Shown here: positions 14,749 to 26,813 of the stretch, piece by piece
How positions within the stretch are numbered: position 1 is the first letter of the stretch
Layout: the number at the start of each line of letters is the position of its first letter
DNA from: Rhabdophis nuchalis
Taxonomy: Eukaryota > Chordata > Lepidosauria > Squamata > Natricidae
Direction of reading: 5' to 3'
DNA length: 64,000 nt
Assembly: GCA_039707465.1 (NCBI GenBank)
Contig: CM077644.1
Span: 216,943,462-217,007,461 of the forward strand
The notes under the pieces: generated by a model
Database searches by the model: none
Seen by the model: only the letters and a program-made list of their open reading frames with translations
What the model was told of the DNA's origin: nothing
Made by a program: the position numbers and the translations under genes

Positions 14749-17700
14749 AACATGCTGAGTGAGGACACTATATACTGGCTCAGCCTCAGTTGTTGATCTT
14801 TTCTCAAAAAGATGTGTTTGTTGTCTGAACTGCTTTGATGCTGGTTCTCTTTGTCACTACGCAAAACCTGGTAGTTCTTTTTGCAAGCTCAGGGAGAGGA
14901 GAAATAAAGCAAAAATGGTAACCCAGGGATGATTTTTTTTATTTTTTTGGGCCTTATTTTTTTGGGCCCTACTACAAGCTGTGTATGTGTGGATGGGCAA
15001 AACAAAAGCTCTTCTACTTTCAGCCTTGGTTGTTTAATCATTAAAAACATCATTTTCCTATTTTTCTCTATTTCTCTCTAAAGGGAATAATTGGAAAGGC
15101 AGTGTTTAATAAAATAAAAGAGTAAGAATCTGAAAATCTTTTTGCTCCTTATCTGGCCAATGAATCCACCCTCTGACTAAAAGGAGATTCTATGGCAAAC
15201 GTGGAGATTTCCATTCTGGATTCTAAAGATTTTACAATAACCCTGTAAATCAAATGAAACTATGTTAATACAATCACAAAGTCCTTTCCGTACACTCTGT
15301 AGAACTATATACAGATACTAGCATCGCTGAACATTGGAAAATGCCAACAGGAAACAGGCTTTTTATGTGCAAGAGTTTCTGTAGGGAATTGGCATTTCAG
15401 CTAGAGTGAGAGTAGAAACCTATGCAATCTGGTTTCTCAATGGCATTGCTACTGGTGAAGCCTCTGGCTCTTTTTTATAGGAGACGTTAACACAAACATT
15501 ATACTGCAGTAGCAGCAATAATAGCAGATTTCTGTCATCTCCCATGCAAGATAAATAGAGATCCATGCAGATATGCTGTATTTGGATGTATGTACTACAC
15601 ACAATGAAGTAGAACTGCAAGAACCCCTAAAAGCTCAGAACTGGCATCCGTAACTATTTGTTGCATATTGCTGATTGTGTGATATTGAATGGTTTTATTT
15701 TGAATTCAATTATAAAATTGTCAACTGTGAGCGTTGTATTTGCATGCTCAGAACATGGTAAACAGTGAAGATGATATCGACAGAAAAAGTTCTTCAGAGA
15801 ATTATGATTGTGTTTTGAAATAAAATTGCAAGAATTGTGTATCACAGTACTATACTTTTCCTTGGTGGCAATTGTATCCTAGTTCAACATTCATTTTAAA
15901 GCTGTTTAAATCTTATGCAACCTGCCTGTAGGATTTGAGCTGTATACCAGTGCCATTTCCCAACATGAATAAGTATCAGCCATGCATCACTTGATGTATT
16001 CCCACACTAATTATACAATATATATACTTATACTGATATCACATTTGGCTTAGATAGGCAAAAAAATGGTTGGGAAACAAAGGTAAAGTACGTATAATCT
16101 TCACAATGTGTATCCAAGCGATAATTACTTGTTTGGATTGTGATGGGAATGAATGGAGTCAGCTCACTGAGAATGCCTCTTACTCACCTATAATTTGTAT
16201 TTTGTATACCTGTTACCACCCTAGGACTATGTTTTCTCTTCTCTGTTGCTCTGAGAGAAACTGGACAGACATGAGTCTTGTGGCAGCTAGAAACAAGAGA
16301 ACCCTGATGCTTCTACCTGGTTGTTGCGTACTTCATAGTTTTCCCTCCTGCCTGTCCTGCAGTGACATAAACAAAGGAGCAACTGAGCAGAACTTGGAAA
16401 CTCTACAGTCCAAATACTGTGATTGCAACCAAACTCTGACTCTTCACAATGCTTTTGGTAGCTATTCAGTCCTTGCATTTCCTTGAACTCAACACTTCTT
16501 TATTTTAGCTGCTCTTTGACAACATGGTACTTAGGGATAAGTCAGTCAGTCAGGATAATACTCTGGAGTGAAACTCATCTTCCAAATATCTGTGATAAAC
16601 TAGCAACGTACTGATAAACTATTTACTGTAGTTTGTTTGAATTCCCTCTATTCTGAAATGATGTAAATATACCTCATTCAAATCTGTTGATTCTTTTTTA
16701 TCTCAAAAAATATAAAACATACTTTTTCTAGTCATTTTGTCCTCCATGTTGTCTGTGTTTCATTATAGCACAAAGCATAAAGCTATTCAAGCTTTGCCCC
16801 ATTATTCATTAATGCTCTCTTGAATCATAATTGGGAAAGTACTAATACTTTACATTTAATTTTTTGTTTATGTTATTGCTTTTTTGGAATAGTAGCCTGT
16901 TCAATATTAGGAAAGGGATAACCAAGATTTTCTCTTCCATAAAATACGTTTTATGTTTCACTCTACTTAAAAAATAAGAATGCATGGTTAATGTCACAAG
17001 TCTGGGAAAATATATTTGGGATTCATTAGAAGTATATGTACAAAATCAAGTTCATCTTAGAAGTTTTGCGTTCTTCCCTCTTTTCCATTGTAGAAAGTGA
17101 AATTATATTTTAAGTAAATTTGAAACATTCTTGGATTTACTGCAGTTTGTTCTTCACTCAATGTATGAAACTAATCAATCATTTTTGTTGGAACAAATGA
17201 AATTCAAACCATGGCTTAACACTATTTGACTTCATGAATTCCTACAACAGTATGTATATGACCAGTACTATCTTTAACTCTGATGTATTGTAGACAAGGA
17301 TAGACTGAAGCCCACTCTGTACATTTGCTTTTACTTCTTTCTTTCTATCCAAAATAGTCTGGAGGAAAGAGTATAATTGCCCATTTTATTTTTTGTTCTC
17401 TTTGTTCTCCAGTACTTGAGATTATTGCTCCTCAATTCTATGTTGTGAGAAAATTTGATTTTAGAAACAATTTTCTGAACTGCATAAATGCAATACTGTG
17501 AAGGCAATTAGTAGTGATTCCTCTGGGGCAAAATTTCTGTTTACAAGTCCATAGCTCTGTAGTGCAACCACAAAATGAAGTGTCAAGGAAGAAAGAAAAA
17601 AAATCAAGAGAAATGAGAAACTAGTGGGAGAAGTTGCTGAAGCCACTAGAAGGTATTTTACCAAGTACCCCTAATATTATTGAAAAATATAACATTGTAG

Positions 17701-18640
17701 TGATATAATCAATCTAGCGTGTGTTGTTCACCCCAAGCAATGCACATATAGTAATTTTATAGTACATTTATTTAAAACAAGACTTACCAGTTTGTCATTT
17801 ATACTATTTCATTAAAACTCCAGACTGTCGTTTATCTGAAGTTGTGATACAGACATCATTTCAGGTGACAATGTTACCTTCTTACCAAGAAGAGATACAC
17901 CAATTATTTTTGTAACTATGTCAATATATTACTAAAGCAACTTTATGCATATTATAAACACTGAGGGTTTTTTTTTCCTCTCTAGTTTTTGCTTATTTTT
18001 CTTACAGGCATTTTTAAAGCCTTTATCACAGCTTGCAAGACTCCTAAAACTTGCTGTTCCAGTTTTCTTTAATTTTGCTATCATACCCCACATTCAACTC
18101 AATTACTGTCTACAAAGGGTGGAGACCATTCAGACTGTGTTACAGGCAAAATGTTTGCTTTCATTTCTAATAAGTCATTTCAGTTAATTTCTAAGGGGAT
18201 TAATCTGTGATACAAACATGCATTGGTGAGCCAGATTGCCTCTTAGCTTGGCAGGTGAACTGAAAGCAAAGTAAATCAAATGTTACTGTAATTAATAAAT
18301 AATGCAAACTTTTTAAAAAATAATTCTATTAAAATCCTGACAAAGAAACTGAATCTAGAATCTGATTATATTGTTCTCTTAAAAAATTGCCCTAGCACTT
18401 TTTCAAAAGAGCAGTAAACTCTTTTATATATGTTGGAGAAAAGCAATAGCAGAAGTAACTTAAAAGTGGGGCACAAAGAATATTTGTGGGACGTTTAGAG
18501 AGAGATGAGGATGGGTGCTTTTATGCAACATGATTACATATTATATAATTCACATATCTTTGTGATTCAATTTGATTCATATCATTTTGGCTGCTTTACT
18601 TTGTGCAAGCAGAAATTCATAAAATCCTAAGTTTATAGAA
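14749..18640. other. AT-rich intergenic DNA
   Basis: No recognised gene or repeat over about 3.9 kb. The longest open frame (16070-16486) has no domain and no coding-like composition. Confidence 0.5.
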
Positions 18641-18915
18641 TGTAAGGATTGAAAGGAGCTTTGGAGATCATCTAGTACAAGTCCCTATAGCACAGACTTT
18701 AGTCCCTAAAGTTCAGGAATCAACCATTACAGCATCTATGACAGATGACCATCCAGCCTCTGTTTAAATACTTTCCAAGACAATCTGTTCTGCTGTTGAA
18801 CAGCTTTTCCTGTTAGGATTTGTTTTTTTCTGATGCTCAACTAAAATCAACTTTCTTCTGTCTTATAAATGATAGTCCTTCAAATATCTGAATATTTGAC
18901 TGCTATCATCCAAGC
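18641..18915 (-). mobile_element. CR1-type LINE 3' fragment
   Basis: On the plus strand, GGATTGAAAGGAGCTTTGGA, ATCATCTAGTACAAGTCC, an ACAGCATCTATGACAGATG segment, CATCCAGCCTCTGTTTAAA, CAATCTGTTCTGCTGTTGAA and ATAGTCCTTCAAATATCTGA appear in the antisense order typical of CR1. It is non-coding and old. Confidence 0.7.
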
Positions 18916-18939
18916 CAGTACAATTCATTTGCAGTGTTC

Positions 18940-19740
18940 ATTTGAGTGCCATCAAGTTGGTGTGGACCCTTAGAGACAACATCTCTTTCCATCTGTCCCC
19001 AATTTTCAGATCTTCCAGCTGTGCATCCATTACACTTGAATTAAGACCACTTACCTTTGCTGCTCATACTTTTTCCTTCCACCTTTTCCACCATTATAAA
19101 TTTTTCTAGAGTGCTAGGTCATCACATAATGTGTCCAAATTATGATCATTTGAATTCCTGCCTTGAGTGAGAAATCTCAGTTGGTTTGTTGGCCATGTAT
19201 GGTATTCTCAGGAGTCGTCTCCAGCAGCAAACTTCAGAAGTACCCCTATTCTTTCTATTCTGCTTTTTCAAAATCCAATTTTCATTTCCATAGACAGTGA
19301 TAGTGAATGTCAATGCCTACAACATTTTGATCTTTGTAGGTTCCCCCAATATTTGAATCTCTTTTCCAAGATCTTTACAACTGCTCTACCAAGTGACATA
19401 TTTCTTGACTATTGTTTCCTTTATTATTGATAGTTGATACTAAAAGATGGAACTTGTCTATCACTTCAGAATTTTCATTTCAATTCTAAGGTTGGTAGCC
19501 GTACCATGAGTTTCATCTTTATATTTTACCTTAGTGCCAAGTATTCACTTTACTTCTATTCCTAGAGCTTGCAGATCTTTTCAGCTATTTCTTTCTCCCT
19601 CCAATTTTTATATTATGCTCATCTTCTTCCAGTCCATCTTTATTCAATATGCATTCAAGATATTGGATGTGAATAGATCCACTGCATTCTCAATTTGTTA
19701 CTTCCAGGATCATCCCCCTACCATGATGAGGCAGCACAGC
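18940..19740 (-). mobile_element. RTE/Bov-B-like LINE fragment, antisense
   Basis: The antisense translation from about 19032 leftward reads MDAQLEDLKIGDRWKEMLSL. Further right the plus strand carries the antisense phrases CCACCTTTTCCACCATTATA, GCCATGTATGGTATTCTCAG and GTCGTCTCCAGCAGCAAACT. These match the antisense of the C-terminal half of RTE-type ORFs. Multiple stops and indels mark it as ancient. Clade assignment beyond RTE-like is uncertain. Confidence 0.65.
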
Positions 19741-21886
19741 AAAACTTCAGTGTACTTCCTTCTACACTGCTGTTTGTACACAGAGGAGACTTCCTGCTTA
19801 GCTTGCACTTAATTCATGATCCATGCTCCTTTGTGGTTAGGTAATAATGATCAAATGAATCAGTTTCTGAGAATGCAAAAGGGTATACCATCCATTATGG
19901 AGAAAATCCACTTTGCAACATGAATGAGTATAGATCAGCAAGGGAAAGCTTCTTACTCTTGACCAATCAAAAGAAGATTGCTGACAAAGAAATCTGACCA
20001 GAGAGGCATTGCGGAGCAAAATGAATCACTGAGAAATTGGATGACTAGCAAATTAAGAATCATTCCTCATTTGCATCTAGCTGCAACAGAAACATATATC
20101 AGCAACTTTCTCTTTTTATTTTGCTGGGTCCCCCTGATACCTTCCTCTTATCCCTAAATCAATTCCTAAGTCAACTTTAAATTCTACTGGTGACAATATT
20201 TTCCCCTGCTCATAGCAACATGTCATGTTTTACCAACCATGTGATACAATCAGGTGGCCCGTAGATAGACAAACTAGCCCAATATCAGTTGGCTATTCTT
20301 GGCATGACATGCTCCTTCCCTCCAGTTCCTATCACTGGCTTCCAGAGCATCCTGTTTCAGATGGCAGGTAGTATCTAGATCTTTCAGACTGGCCTCTGCC
20401 TCTCTGGCCATCCAATCTCTGTATTAATCCCCTGAGTAGAAACACTGACCAATAGTAGTAGTGGAAGGAGTTCATGGTAATGTGAGGCAGAAAGTCCTTT
20501 CTCTCTCCCACTTCACTGTACAGCTATCTCCTCTGCTGCTAGCTCTCAGGATGATTTTGCACCTGGGTTTGGCCCTCTCTTCTGGAATAGCAGTAAACAA
20601 GAATGCAAAAGGACACAACTGAGAGCACCATTTTATGCTTCACATATTAAGGACAGTGGCTGATGGATGGTTTTCCGTCATTGGTGATGTTGAGTGGGAA
20701 GGTAAGAAAGCCAGTATGGAACAATCAAACTATCTCTGCCTGCATACCATAAAGAAGGACAGTGCCATTTGCCAGCAGTGTGTTTGCAAGCAATAGGATT
20801 TGCTAGAGACTGTAGCAGTTTATGCCAGCATAGATTTCTTCTGGCTCAAGGACTATTGGATAGTCAGCCATGATGAAGAGTCCCAGAATCTGAAAGGTTT
20901 GCTCATTTGTAAGATGACATTCCCAGCTGCAGGGAAGAAACCTAGTAAAACAAAAGGAACAGTAAGAAAAGAGCCAATAACAAAGACAGGAAGGAAAAAC
21001 AGAGTGATAGCTTTAGCCTTTCATTTCTGGTGTACTATTTGTGTAGTTTTTACTTGAAAGCTTCCTGGTTTTCTTTTTCATTTACATTGAATTATTTTTT
21101 TCTAAATTAATATTTAACTTCAATTATTTTTCTTATTTTGAGATTAATCATGTTGGCTGTCTTACTAATTAGTCAGTATAATGTAGTTTATATAGCGTAA
21201 AGATATAAATTACAAAAACTAGTAAACTAGTTGAAAAGAAAGTAAATATGTCATATCCCCATTAAAATTTTACAGTTGACTAACCTGCAATACATTTTCT
21301 AGTGACTCTAATGACTACCTAACATTGGAAGTGTTATTTCTTGCTTTATGCAACAGATGTATGGACTTTACTGTGCTTTAATACGGTAGCTAACATTTTA
21401 CATCTCGTGCATATTTTAAAATCAATACAGTGCATCAGATTTTACCCAGATTCACTTTCTTTTGAATAAAGTATGTTCTATTACAGAGTGGTATCAATCA
21501 GCTTAACAACAAAGGACAGCATCTTGATGAATTATGTATTTCAGTTGAATTTTCTGCTAGCTGATAATTGACAGGTATCATGCCTCTTTCAACATTTTTT
21601 TTTCTAATTATGGATCACATATCAAAGGTAATATACACTGTCTGTCCTGAGATACATACATCTCTCATACGTGATTTCATGTTTTATTTAAAACTGAAAA
21701 TATTTCATGCACATCATTCTAAACTGATTTAGCATTTTTGAATTGGTAGAACTTCCCTAGTAGATATTGGAATCTATTATATTAAGTGTATTTTGTGTTT
21801 TTGCCTCTGTGGTCCAGGACATGAAAAACAATTGTATGTAATTGGGTATTGATCAGAACGCAGCTTAGTTAAAAAGTTGACAACTG
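19741..21886. other. Intergenic DNA
   Basis: No recognised gene or repeat. A short open frame at 20800-21057 has no domain. Confidence 0.5.
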
Positions 21887-22109
21887 CAGTAGAACCTCTG
21901 GTCACCCCCAGAATTTGTTCCAAAACTTTTGGTTGCAAATCTATTTTGTCCTGACCCGAACCTAACTTTGGAAATTTGGCACTTACAAAAAAAATGGCGC
22001 AGAAGGAGAAATTGGAATGGAAAAAAAATTGTGACTTTTTTGGTTGGAACCCAATGTGGTCATGGTCAGAAGCATTTATGATCTTCTGTAGGTCCTGTTG
22101 GTTTTACTG
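21887..22109. mobile_element. Mariner/Tigger-like MITE (CAGTAGAACC ends)
   Basis: The left end CAGTAGAACCTCTGGTCAC and the inverted right end CAGTAAAACCAACAGGACC are partly complementary. The interior resembles a decayed pair of 'GGTTGCAAATC / GGTTGGAACCC' phrases, as in the CAGTGG-ended copy at 48946-49438. A TA follows the right end; the left TA has been lost. Confidence 0.5.
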
Positions 22110-22282
22110 TAATTGAAAATTTAAATATACAATTATTTTCAAATACTCATATATAAGTAAAATAAATAAACAAATAAAATAAAAATGTGTACCTGAGTAA
22201 GGGAAATATACTATACATTAAATATACAATATGTTACTACTTGGCAAGCTGAAGCTATTAATTCTAATACTATTAAATCTAT

Positions 22283-22372
22283 CGCCGCCCTGGGTCCTAA
22301 CAAGGAGAAGGGCGGGATATAAATTCGAAAAATAAATAAAAAATAAATAAAATAAATAAAGATAAATCAAAG
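22283..22372 (+). mobile_element. L2-type LINE 3' tail (severely 5'-truncated)
   Basis: CGCCGCCCTGGGTCCTAACA then GGAGAAGGGCGGGATATAAA, followed by AATA-rich tail units. The same tail is found, inverted, at 23250-23300 and 27000-27045 and upright at 60582-60650. Confidence 0.85.
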
Positions 22373-22849
22373 AATACAGACTCAAATTAGCAGTTCTTTT
22401 TTCTAACTGAAATCAATTGGACAAAAGAGGAACTGATTAATCTGAATGTCACTAAATAAATAACTGAAATATGTCACTAGTATAAAAAACAAAATTATCA
22501 ACAGATTACAAAACAGTATTATCAGATATTATAATTTGATCCAAATGCAATATCTATCAGATAGTAATTTGCTTTCCTTTATGACTGTCTATATTTCAGT
22601 TTTTACTTTCAGCTTTTCTTCAATATTCTTCTAATTTATGTATCAGCTCTGTTTTCACTTTCTGTTAAATCAATCAATGTATGGATGAACAAAACAACTG
22701 CAAAGAAGATTCAAGCATCTGCTCCATGCGATAATACAATACACTCACCTATGAAAAATATTTCTTAAAAGTCCAGCGAGTGGATGAACACTTTGGGGGA
22801 AAGGGTCCTACTTTTCTTTCAGGAATTGAAGGCAGCAAGCATAGTGCTT

Positions 22850-23145
22850 CCTCTTCCCATTTTTCTAACAATCATCCTGTGAGGTAGTTAGGGCTGAATT
22901 CATAAATAATGACTGGGACATAGTCACTCAATGAGCCTCCATGGATGAGAGTGAACATGAGCCAGAAACTTTCCAGTGATAGTCCAAGACCTTAATCCAG
23001 GGTTTCCCAACTTTGGCAATTTTAAGACCTGTGGGTTTCAATTCCCAGAATTCCCTAGCTAGAATAGCTGGAGAATCCTGGGAGTTGAAGTCCACGAGTC
23101 TTAAAAGTTGTGAAATCCTGACTTAATCCCTACATCACTGGCTGT
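22850..23145 (-). mobile_element. MIR-like SINE, split by a palindromic MITE
   Basis: The plus strand shows ATCCTGTGAGGTAGTTAGGG, GACATAGTCACTCAATGAGC, CTCCATGGATGAGAGTGAAC and CAGTGATAGTCCAAGACC, continuing after the insertion with CCCTACATCACTGGCT. This is the order of CORE/MIR-like SINEs, whose promoter end here lies on the right. The SINE is interrupted at 22999-23120. Confidence 0.55.
22999..23120. mobile_element. Palindromic hAT MITE (family P) inside the SINE
   Basis: The two arms (CAGGGTTTCCCAACTTTGGC... and its inverted partner ending ...GTGAAATCCTG) pair over most of 122 bases around GGGTTTCAATTCCCAGAATT. The flanking octamers CCTTAATC and ACTTAATC match at 7 of 8. Related copies are at 32320-32425, 44811-44931 and 55010-55144; this one is the most diverged. 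Confidence 0.8.
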
Positions 23146-23229
23146 CTAAAAATATATTTCTCCTGGAAAAAGCACCTAAATAATAATTTTATCTTGCTCC
23201 TGGGTAACATGGAACTCTTAAGACCAAGA

Positions 23230-24330
23230 TTTTTTTATTTTATTTTATTTAATTAAATTTATATCCCGCCCTTCTCCACGAAGGACCCAGGGCGGCGCAC
23301 AGGAATTTAAAAACATATAAAATGGCAAAATACAAAATTTAAAAACATATTAAATTACGGTCCTATGCTAAAATCCAAATTAAAATCCCCAATTTAAAAC
23401 TATCTAAAATAGCCCCGACGGGAGGTTACGCTAGGCCGGCTTGCTGAAAGAGATGTGTCTTTAGGCGGAGGTCCGAGATGGTACGAAGTTCAGGGGGTAG
23501 GTCGTTCCAAAGGGCAGGGCCCGCCACAGAGAAGGCTCTTCCCCTAGGTGTCGCCAGTCAGCATTGCCTGGCTGACGGTACCCTGAGAAGGCCCTCTCTG
23601 TGGGAGCGGATCAGCCAAAGGGATGTATGGGGCAGGAGACGGTCTCACATATAACTAGGCCCCGAGCCATGGAGCGCTTTAAAGATGGTCATCAAAACCT
23701 TGAAGTGCACCCGAAAGACCACAGGAAGCCAGTGCAGCTCGTGCAGGATCGGTGTTACTGTATATGGGAGTATCTAGGGGCTCCCATAATCACCCGTGCG
23801 GCTGCATTCTGGACTAACTGTAGCTTTCGAGTGCACCTCAAGGGAAGCCCCATGTAGAGAGCATTGCAGTAGTCGAGTCGGAATGTCACGAGTGCTTGAG
23901 TGACTGTGCGGAGGGCAGCCCGGTCCAGTAAGGGGTGCAATTGGCGCATCAGGTGTACCTGATGAAACGCCTCCCTGGCCACGGCCGCCACATGGTCCTC
24001 CATGGACAGCCGGGAATCCAGGGGGACACCCAAATTGTGTGCCCTCTCCACGGGGGCCAGTGTTTCGCCCCCAATGGCCAGAGTTGGAGTAATCTGGCTG
24101 AACCGGGGTGCCGGAAACCACAGCCACTCAGTCTTGGATGGGTTGAGCTTGAGTTTGTTACTACCCATCCAGATCTGTACGGCCTCCAAACACAGGGACA
24201 ACACCTCGGCGGCATCGTTGGGGTGGTCTGGGGTGGATATGTACAACTGAGTGTCATCAGCGTACAGATGATATCCCACCCCAAAACCACGAACGATCTC
24301 GCCCAGCAGCTTCATATATGTGTTGAACAG
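23230..24330 (-). mobile_element. L2-type LINE, 5'-truncated copy, disrupted ORF
   Basis: The element reads right to left. It is truncated within the reverse transcriptase, at a residue sequence LFNTYMKLLGEIVRGFG, and includes the YADD catalytic motif (HLYADDTQLYIS). An open stretch of 186 codons (23755-24315) carries the RT palm and thumb and ends prematurely. The rest of the C-terminus continues in other frames down to about 23430. The 3'UTR ends at 23230-23300 with the GGAGAAGGGCGGGATATAAA-type tail and an AT-rich terminus. No convincing target duplication was found. The protein sequence matches the 26960-27880 copy more closely than the long copy at 57343-60493. Confidence 0.9.
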
Positions 24331-24505
24331 ATGACACTTTGGGTTAATAGGCTATTAGCAAGAAAGGCTGATTATACGTTATGTCAGATTGAGATTAATA
24401 AAACTGTTTTTTGCTTTCTGTTTTGAAAAAAGGCAACTTCTAAAACAAAAGGTTAATTTAGAGTTCTTTCTATAAGCATAATTTATTCTTTTTCTAATCC
24501 TGGGA

Positions 24506-24720
24506 CAATGGTGGGTTCCTACCATTTTGGACTGGTTTGGACGAACCAGTAGTGGTTTGGCTGCATGGTTTGCTGGAACTGGCAGCAACCAAGGCCTGCC
24601 ACACCCCCAAACTGGTTCTCTTCTTTTTTTGCTTCTGTGCATGCACAGAACAATTTTTATTTCATTGTGCAGCACGCCCACAAGCGAATCGGCAGTGGTG
24701 CCTGCCAGAACCCACCTCTG
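24506..24720. mobile_element. hAT-like MITE (CAATGGTGGGTTC ends)
   Basis: The left end CAATGGTGGGTTC and the right end GAACCCACCTCTG are inverted repeats. The flanking octamers TCCTGGGA and TACTGGGA match at 7 of 8, as expected for hAT. The interior holds GTTTGGACGAACCAGTAG and short CpG-bearing segments, but no open frame for a transposase. Confidence 0.75.
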
Positions 24721-25120
24721 TACTGGGATATGACATTTTAATTTTAACTACAGTAAATGGACATTAGGCAACTAGGCAACCCCTGCCCCACTGAGTCATT
24801 GTTTCAGAGGTATTACCTTACGAGATGCTCCAAGACCTTCTACAATGGCAGACTTCTTTTTTTTTATATTGAAAAAGGTTTATTGGTTTTACAGTTTTTC
24901 AATAGGGTAGGGTAAGAGATACAAAGAAATTTTGAGAGCTTTCGCGTCGAAGTCGTCGGTCCTGCCGGAGCCTCATAATAAATCATTAACAAAAAACATT
25001 TTTCATAATACTACAAAGTGAAAACAAGTACATATATCTAAGTTCTTTCTATGCTGTCAGTCATTTGCAAAAATCCAGATACACATGTTATACAATATTA
25101 CTCAAAAAATCAAGGCAAAG

Positions 25121-25969
25121 TTATTTTTTAGATCTAAGTCTCTTGGCAATTGTGTCTTCTATCCCTCCTTCCAGGCCCCCAGCAGGCGGGGCCGTGGCCC
25201 CCCCTGCCCCCTCTGGATCTTCCCCCAGGACAGAGGAATGTTTTTTAAGAAAGGCTTCCGCCTCAGCAACTGTTTTAATCCTCACTCTTCCTCCTTCCCA
25301 GAACACCAGCATCCCTTCGGGCATCACCCACTTGAACCAGATCCCGTGATCAAACAATTTTTTAGACAAGAAAGAAAATTCCCTTCTCGCTTCTCTAATC
25401 TTCCTTGGGATCTGCTTCAAGATGGCAACCTCCTTTTGTTGGTAAATTAACGGTCCTCCTCTTTGCACCTTCAAGATTTCCTCTCTGGTTGACCTTCTAA
25501 CAAATTTAACATGTATCTCTCTGGGTACTTCATTTATCCTGGCATAAGCAGAGTTTATTCTATAGGCTAGGTCAATGTCCCCTCTGATCTCATCCTTAGG
25601 TTTATGTAAATAATCTGCTATAATTGTGCTCATGAGTTCAGGGAGACATTCACCAGATTCCTCAGAAACGTTCTGAAATCTCAAAAAATATGTCATCCTT
25701 TCCATATCAATCCTAAACACATGCCCATTTATTTCTACAACCTCATTAGTAACATTTTTAATCTCTCCCTTAGCCCCAGCCAGCCCCCCTTCCAACTCTT
25801 CATTCTTCTGTGTGTTCTCCAGCACTTGTTTCCGTGTGTCCAGTAGCTCCTTTTTAAAGTTGATGTTTTCTTCTCTCTGGGCCTTGATTTCTTGCACCAA
25901 AGTTTGTATAACTGATTCAAGAGAAGCCATCCTTAGTTCTAAGCCTGCCAGTTCTGATTTTTGTGCCAT
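25121..25969 (-). CDS. L1-type ORF1 protein (Transposase_22-like RNA-binding protein), intact
   Basis: A 282-codon frame starting at ATG 25967-25969 and ending in TAA at 25121. Residues 1-80 form a Leu/Glu/Lys-rich coiled coil (LESVIQTLVQEIKAQREENI and onward), which in L1 ORF1p drives trimerisation. Residues about 90-165 look like the RRM (MTYFLRFQNVSEES, then REIHVKFVRRSTREEILKV). Residues about 170-244 match the C-terminal domain (ILKQIPRKIREARREFSFLS, then WVMPEGMLVFWEGGRVRIKT). A Gly/Pro/Ala linker and a basic tail (IAKRLRSKK) finish it. Human L1 ORF1p is about 338 residues, so this is shorter at the N-terminus. The family binds RNA and acts as a nucleic acid chaperone in L1 particles. 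Here it is the element's only ORF. The encoded protein could be carried by another LINE's reverse transcriptase, which is inference. Confidence 0.85.
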   Translation of the reverse strand: MAQKSELAGLELRMASLESVIQTLVQEIKAQREENINFKKELLDTRKQVLENTQKNEELEGGLAGAKGEIKNVTNEVVEINGHVFRIDMERMTYFLRFQNVSEESGECLPELMSTIIADYLHKPKDEIRGDIDLAYRINSAYARINEVPREIHVKFVRRSTREEILKVQRGGPLIYQQKEVAILKQIPRKIREARREFSFLSKKLFDHGIWFKWVMPEGMLVFWEGGRVRIKTVAEAEAFLKKHSSVLGEDPEGAGGATAPPAGGLEGGIEDTIAKRLRSKK

Positions 25970-26813
25970 AATTAGCTGTTAAAGTCAATGCCACTAAAAT
26001 GGCGTTTTTTGGGTGGGGCCGTTGAGGCAAATCAGGAGCTGGAAGTTCAAACAAGATTGTGAAAAGTTCAGGAACCAAAAGAGAAACAGTTTTCCGGATC
26101 AATAATTATAATAACGAAAAGAAATCACATAATCCAAAAAAATTCTTCTTTAATAACAAGAGGAAGTCCAAATCACAAAGCGATGCTGGAAATTTTCCAT
26201 AAGTAAAATAGTCATTCAGGGACAAAGAGAAGCCATCTTCCACCGCCCAGACTCAGAGCCAGAAGGAGAGAGTGGTGAAAAAAAATTGTTTCAAATCAGC
26301 CAGACCTAGATACTTTGTTGCAAGACAAATCACAGATCACTTTCCCTTGTTTCAAACAGTCCGGATTAAAGATATCCGCTTCCTCGCAACGAGGAGCCAT
26401 TTTCAAGTGCCGCTTTGAGTCCGAGGGGGGGTTTATCAAGCAAACACCCCCCTCCAAGTTCTTTCAGCCCAGGCTGACAGCAAAAAAAAATGTTTAAAAT
26501 CACTCACTTTCCCCCTCGCAGCCGAAGCCCCGGGAAGCCTTCCGACTCAGACGGCCAGCTCTCTCCATATTCACAAAGCGATGCCGCCCACCATTGGCGA
26601 AGGGGAAACCCCCCGCAGCATGTCCTCCTCCACCTAAGCCGAAGACAAGGGTCTTCTCCCCGCTGCCGCTGGGAGAGGGCGACCCAGGCAAGCCGGCTTT
26701 ACGGGAGACCCCCAAAAACGGGGCGTCTCGCCCCCGTGGGGGGGCAGGAAAAGAAACAAAGCAGCGGACGAACCCTAGGCTCGCCCGTCGCTGCTGGAGC
26801 CGGAACCGGAAGT
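25970..26813 (-). promoter_or_regulatory. CpG-rich 5'UTR/promoter of the ORF1-only element
   Basis: About 845 bases lie between the right target duplication and the ORF1 start. The first 300 bases (26500-26813) are CpG-rich, unlike the surrounding AT-rich DNA. The very first bases on the minus strand, ACTTCCGG, form a consensus ETS-factor site, a common start-site motif in CpG promoters. The rest is AT-richer leader. Promoter function is inferred from its position. Confidence 0.55.

Noticed and set aside
16070..16486. 138-codon open frame
   Set aside because: Cys-rich but without any recognisable domain or neighbouring exons; likely chance.
25121..25969. Domesticated L1TD1-like host gene
   Set aside because: Target duplications, poly(A) and 5'UTR define a mobile insertion; no introns or selection evidence.
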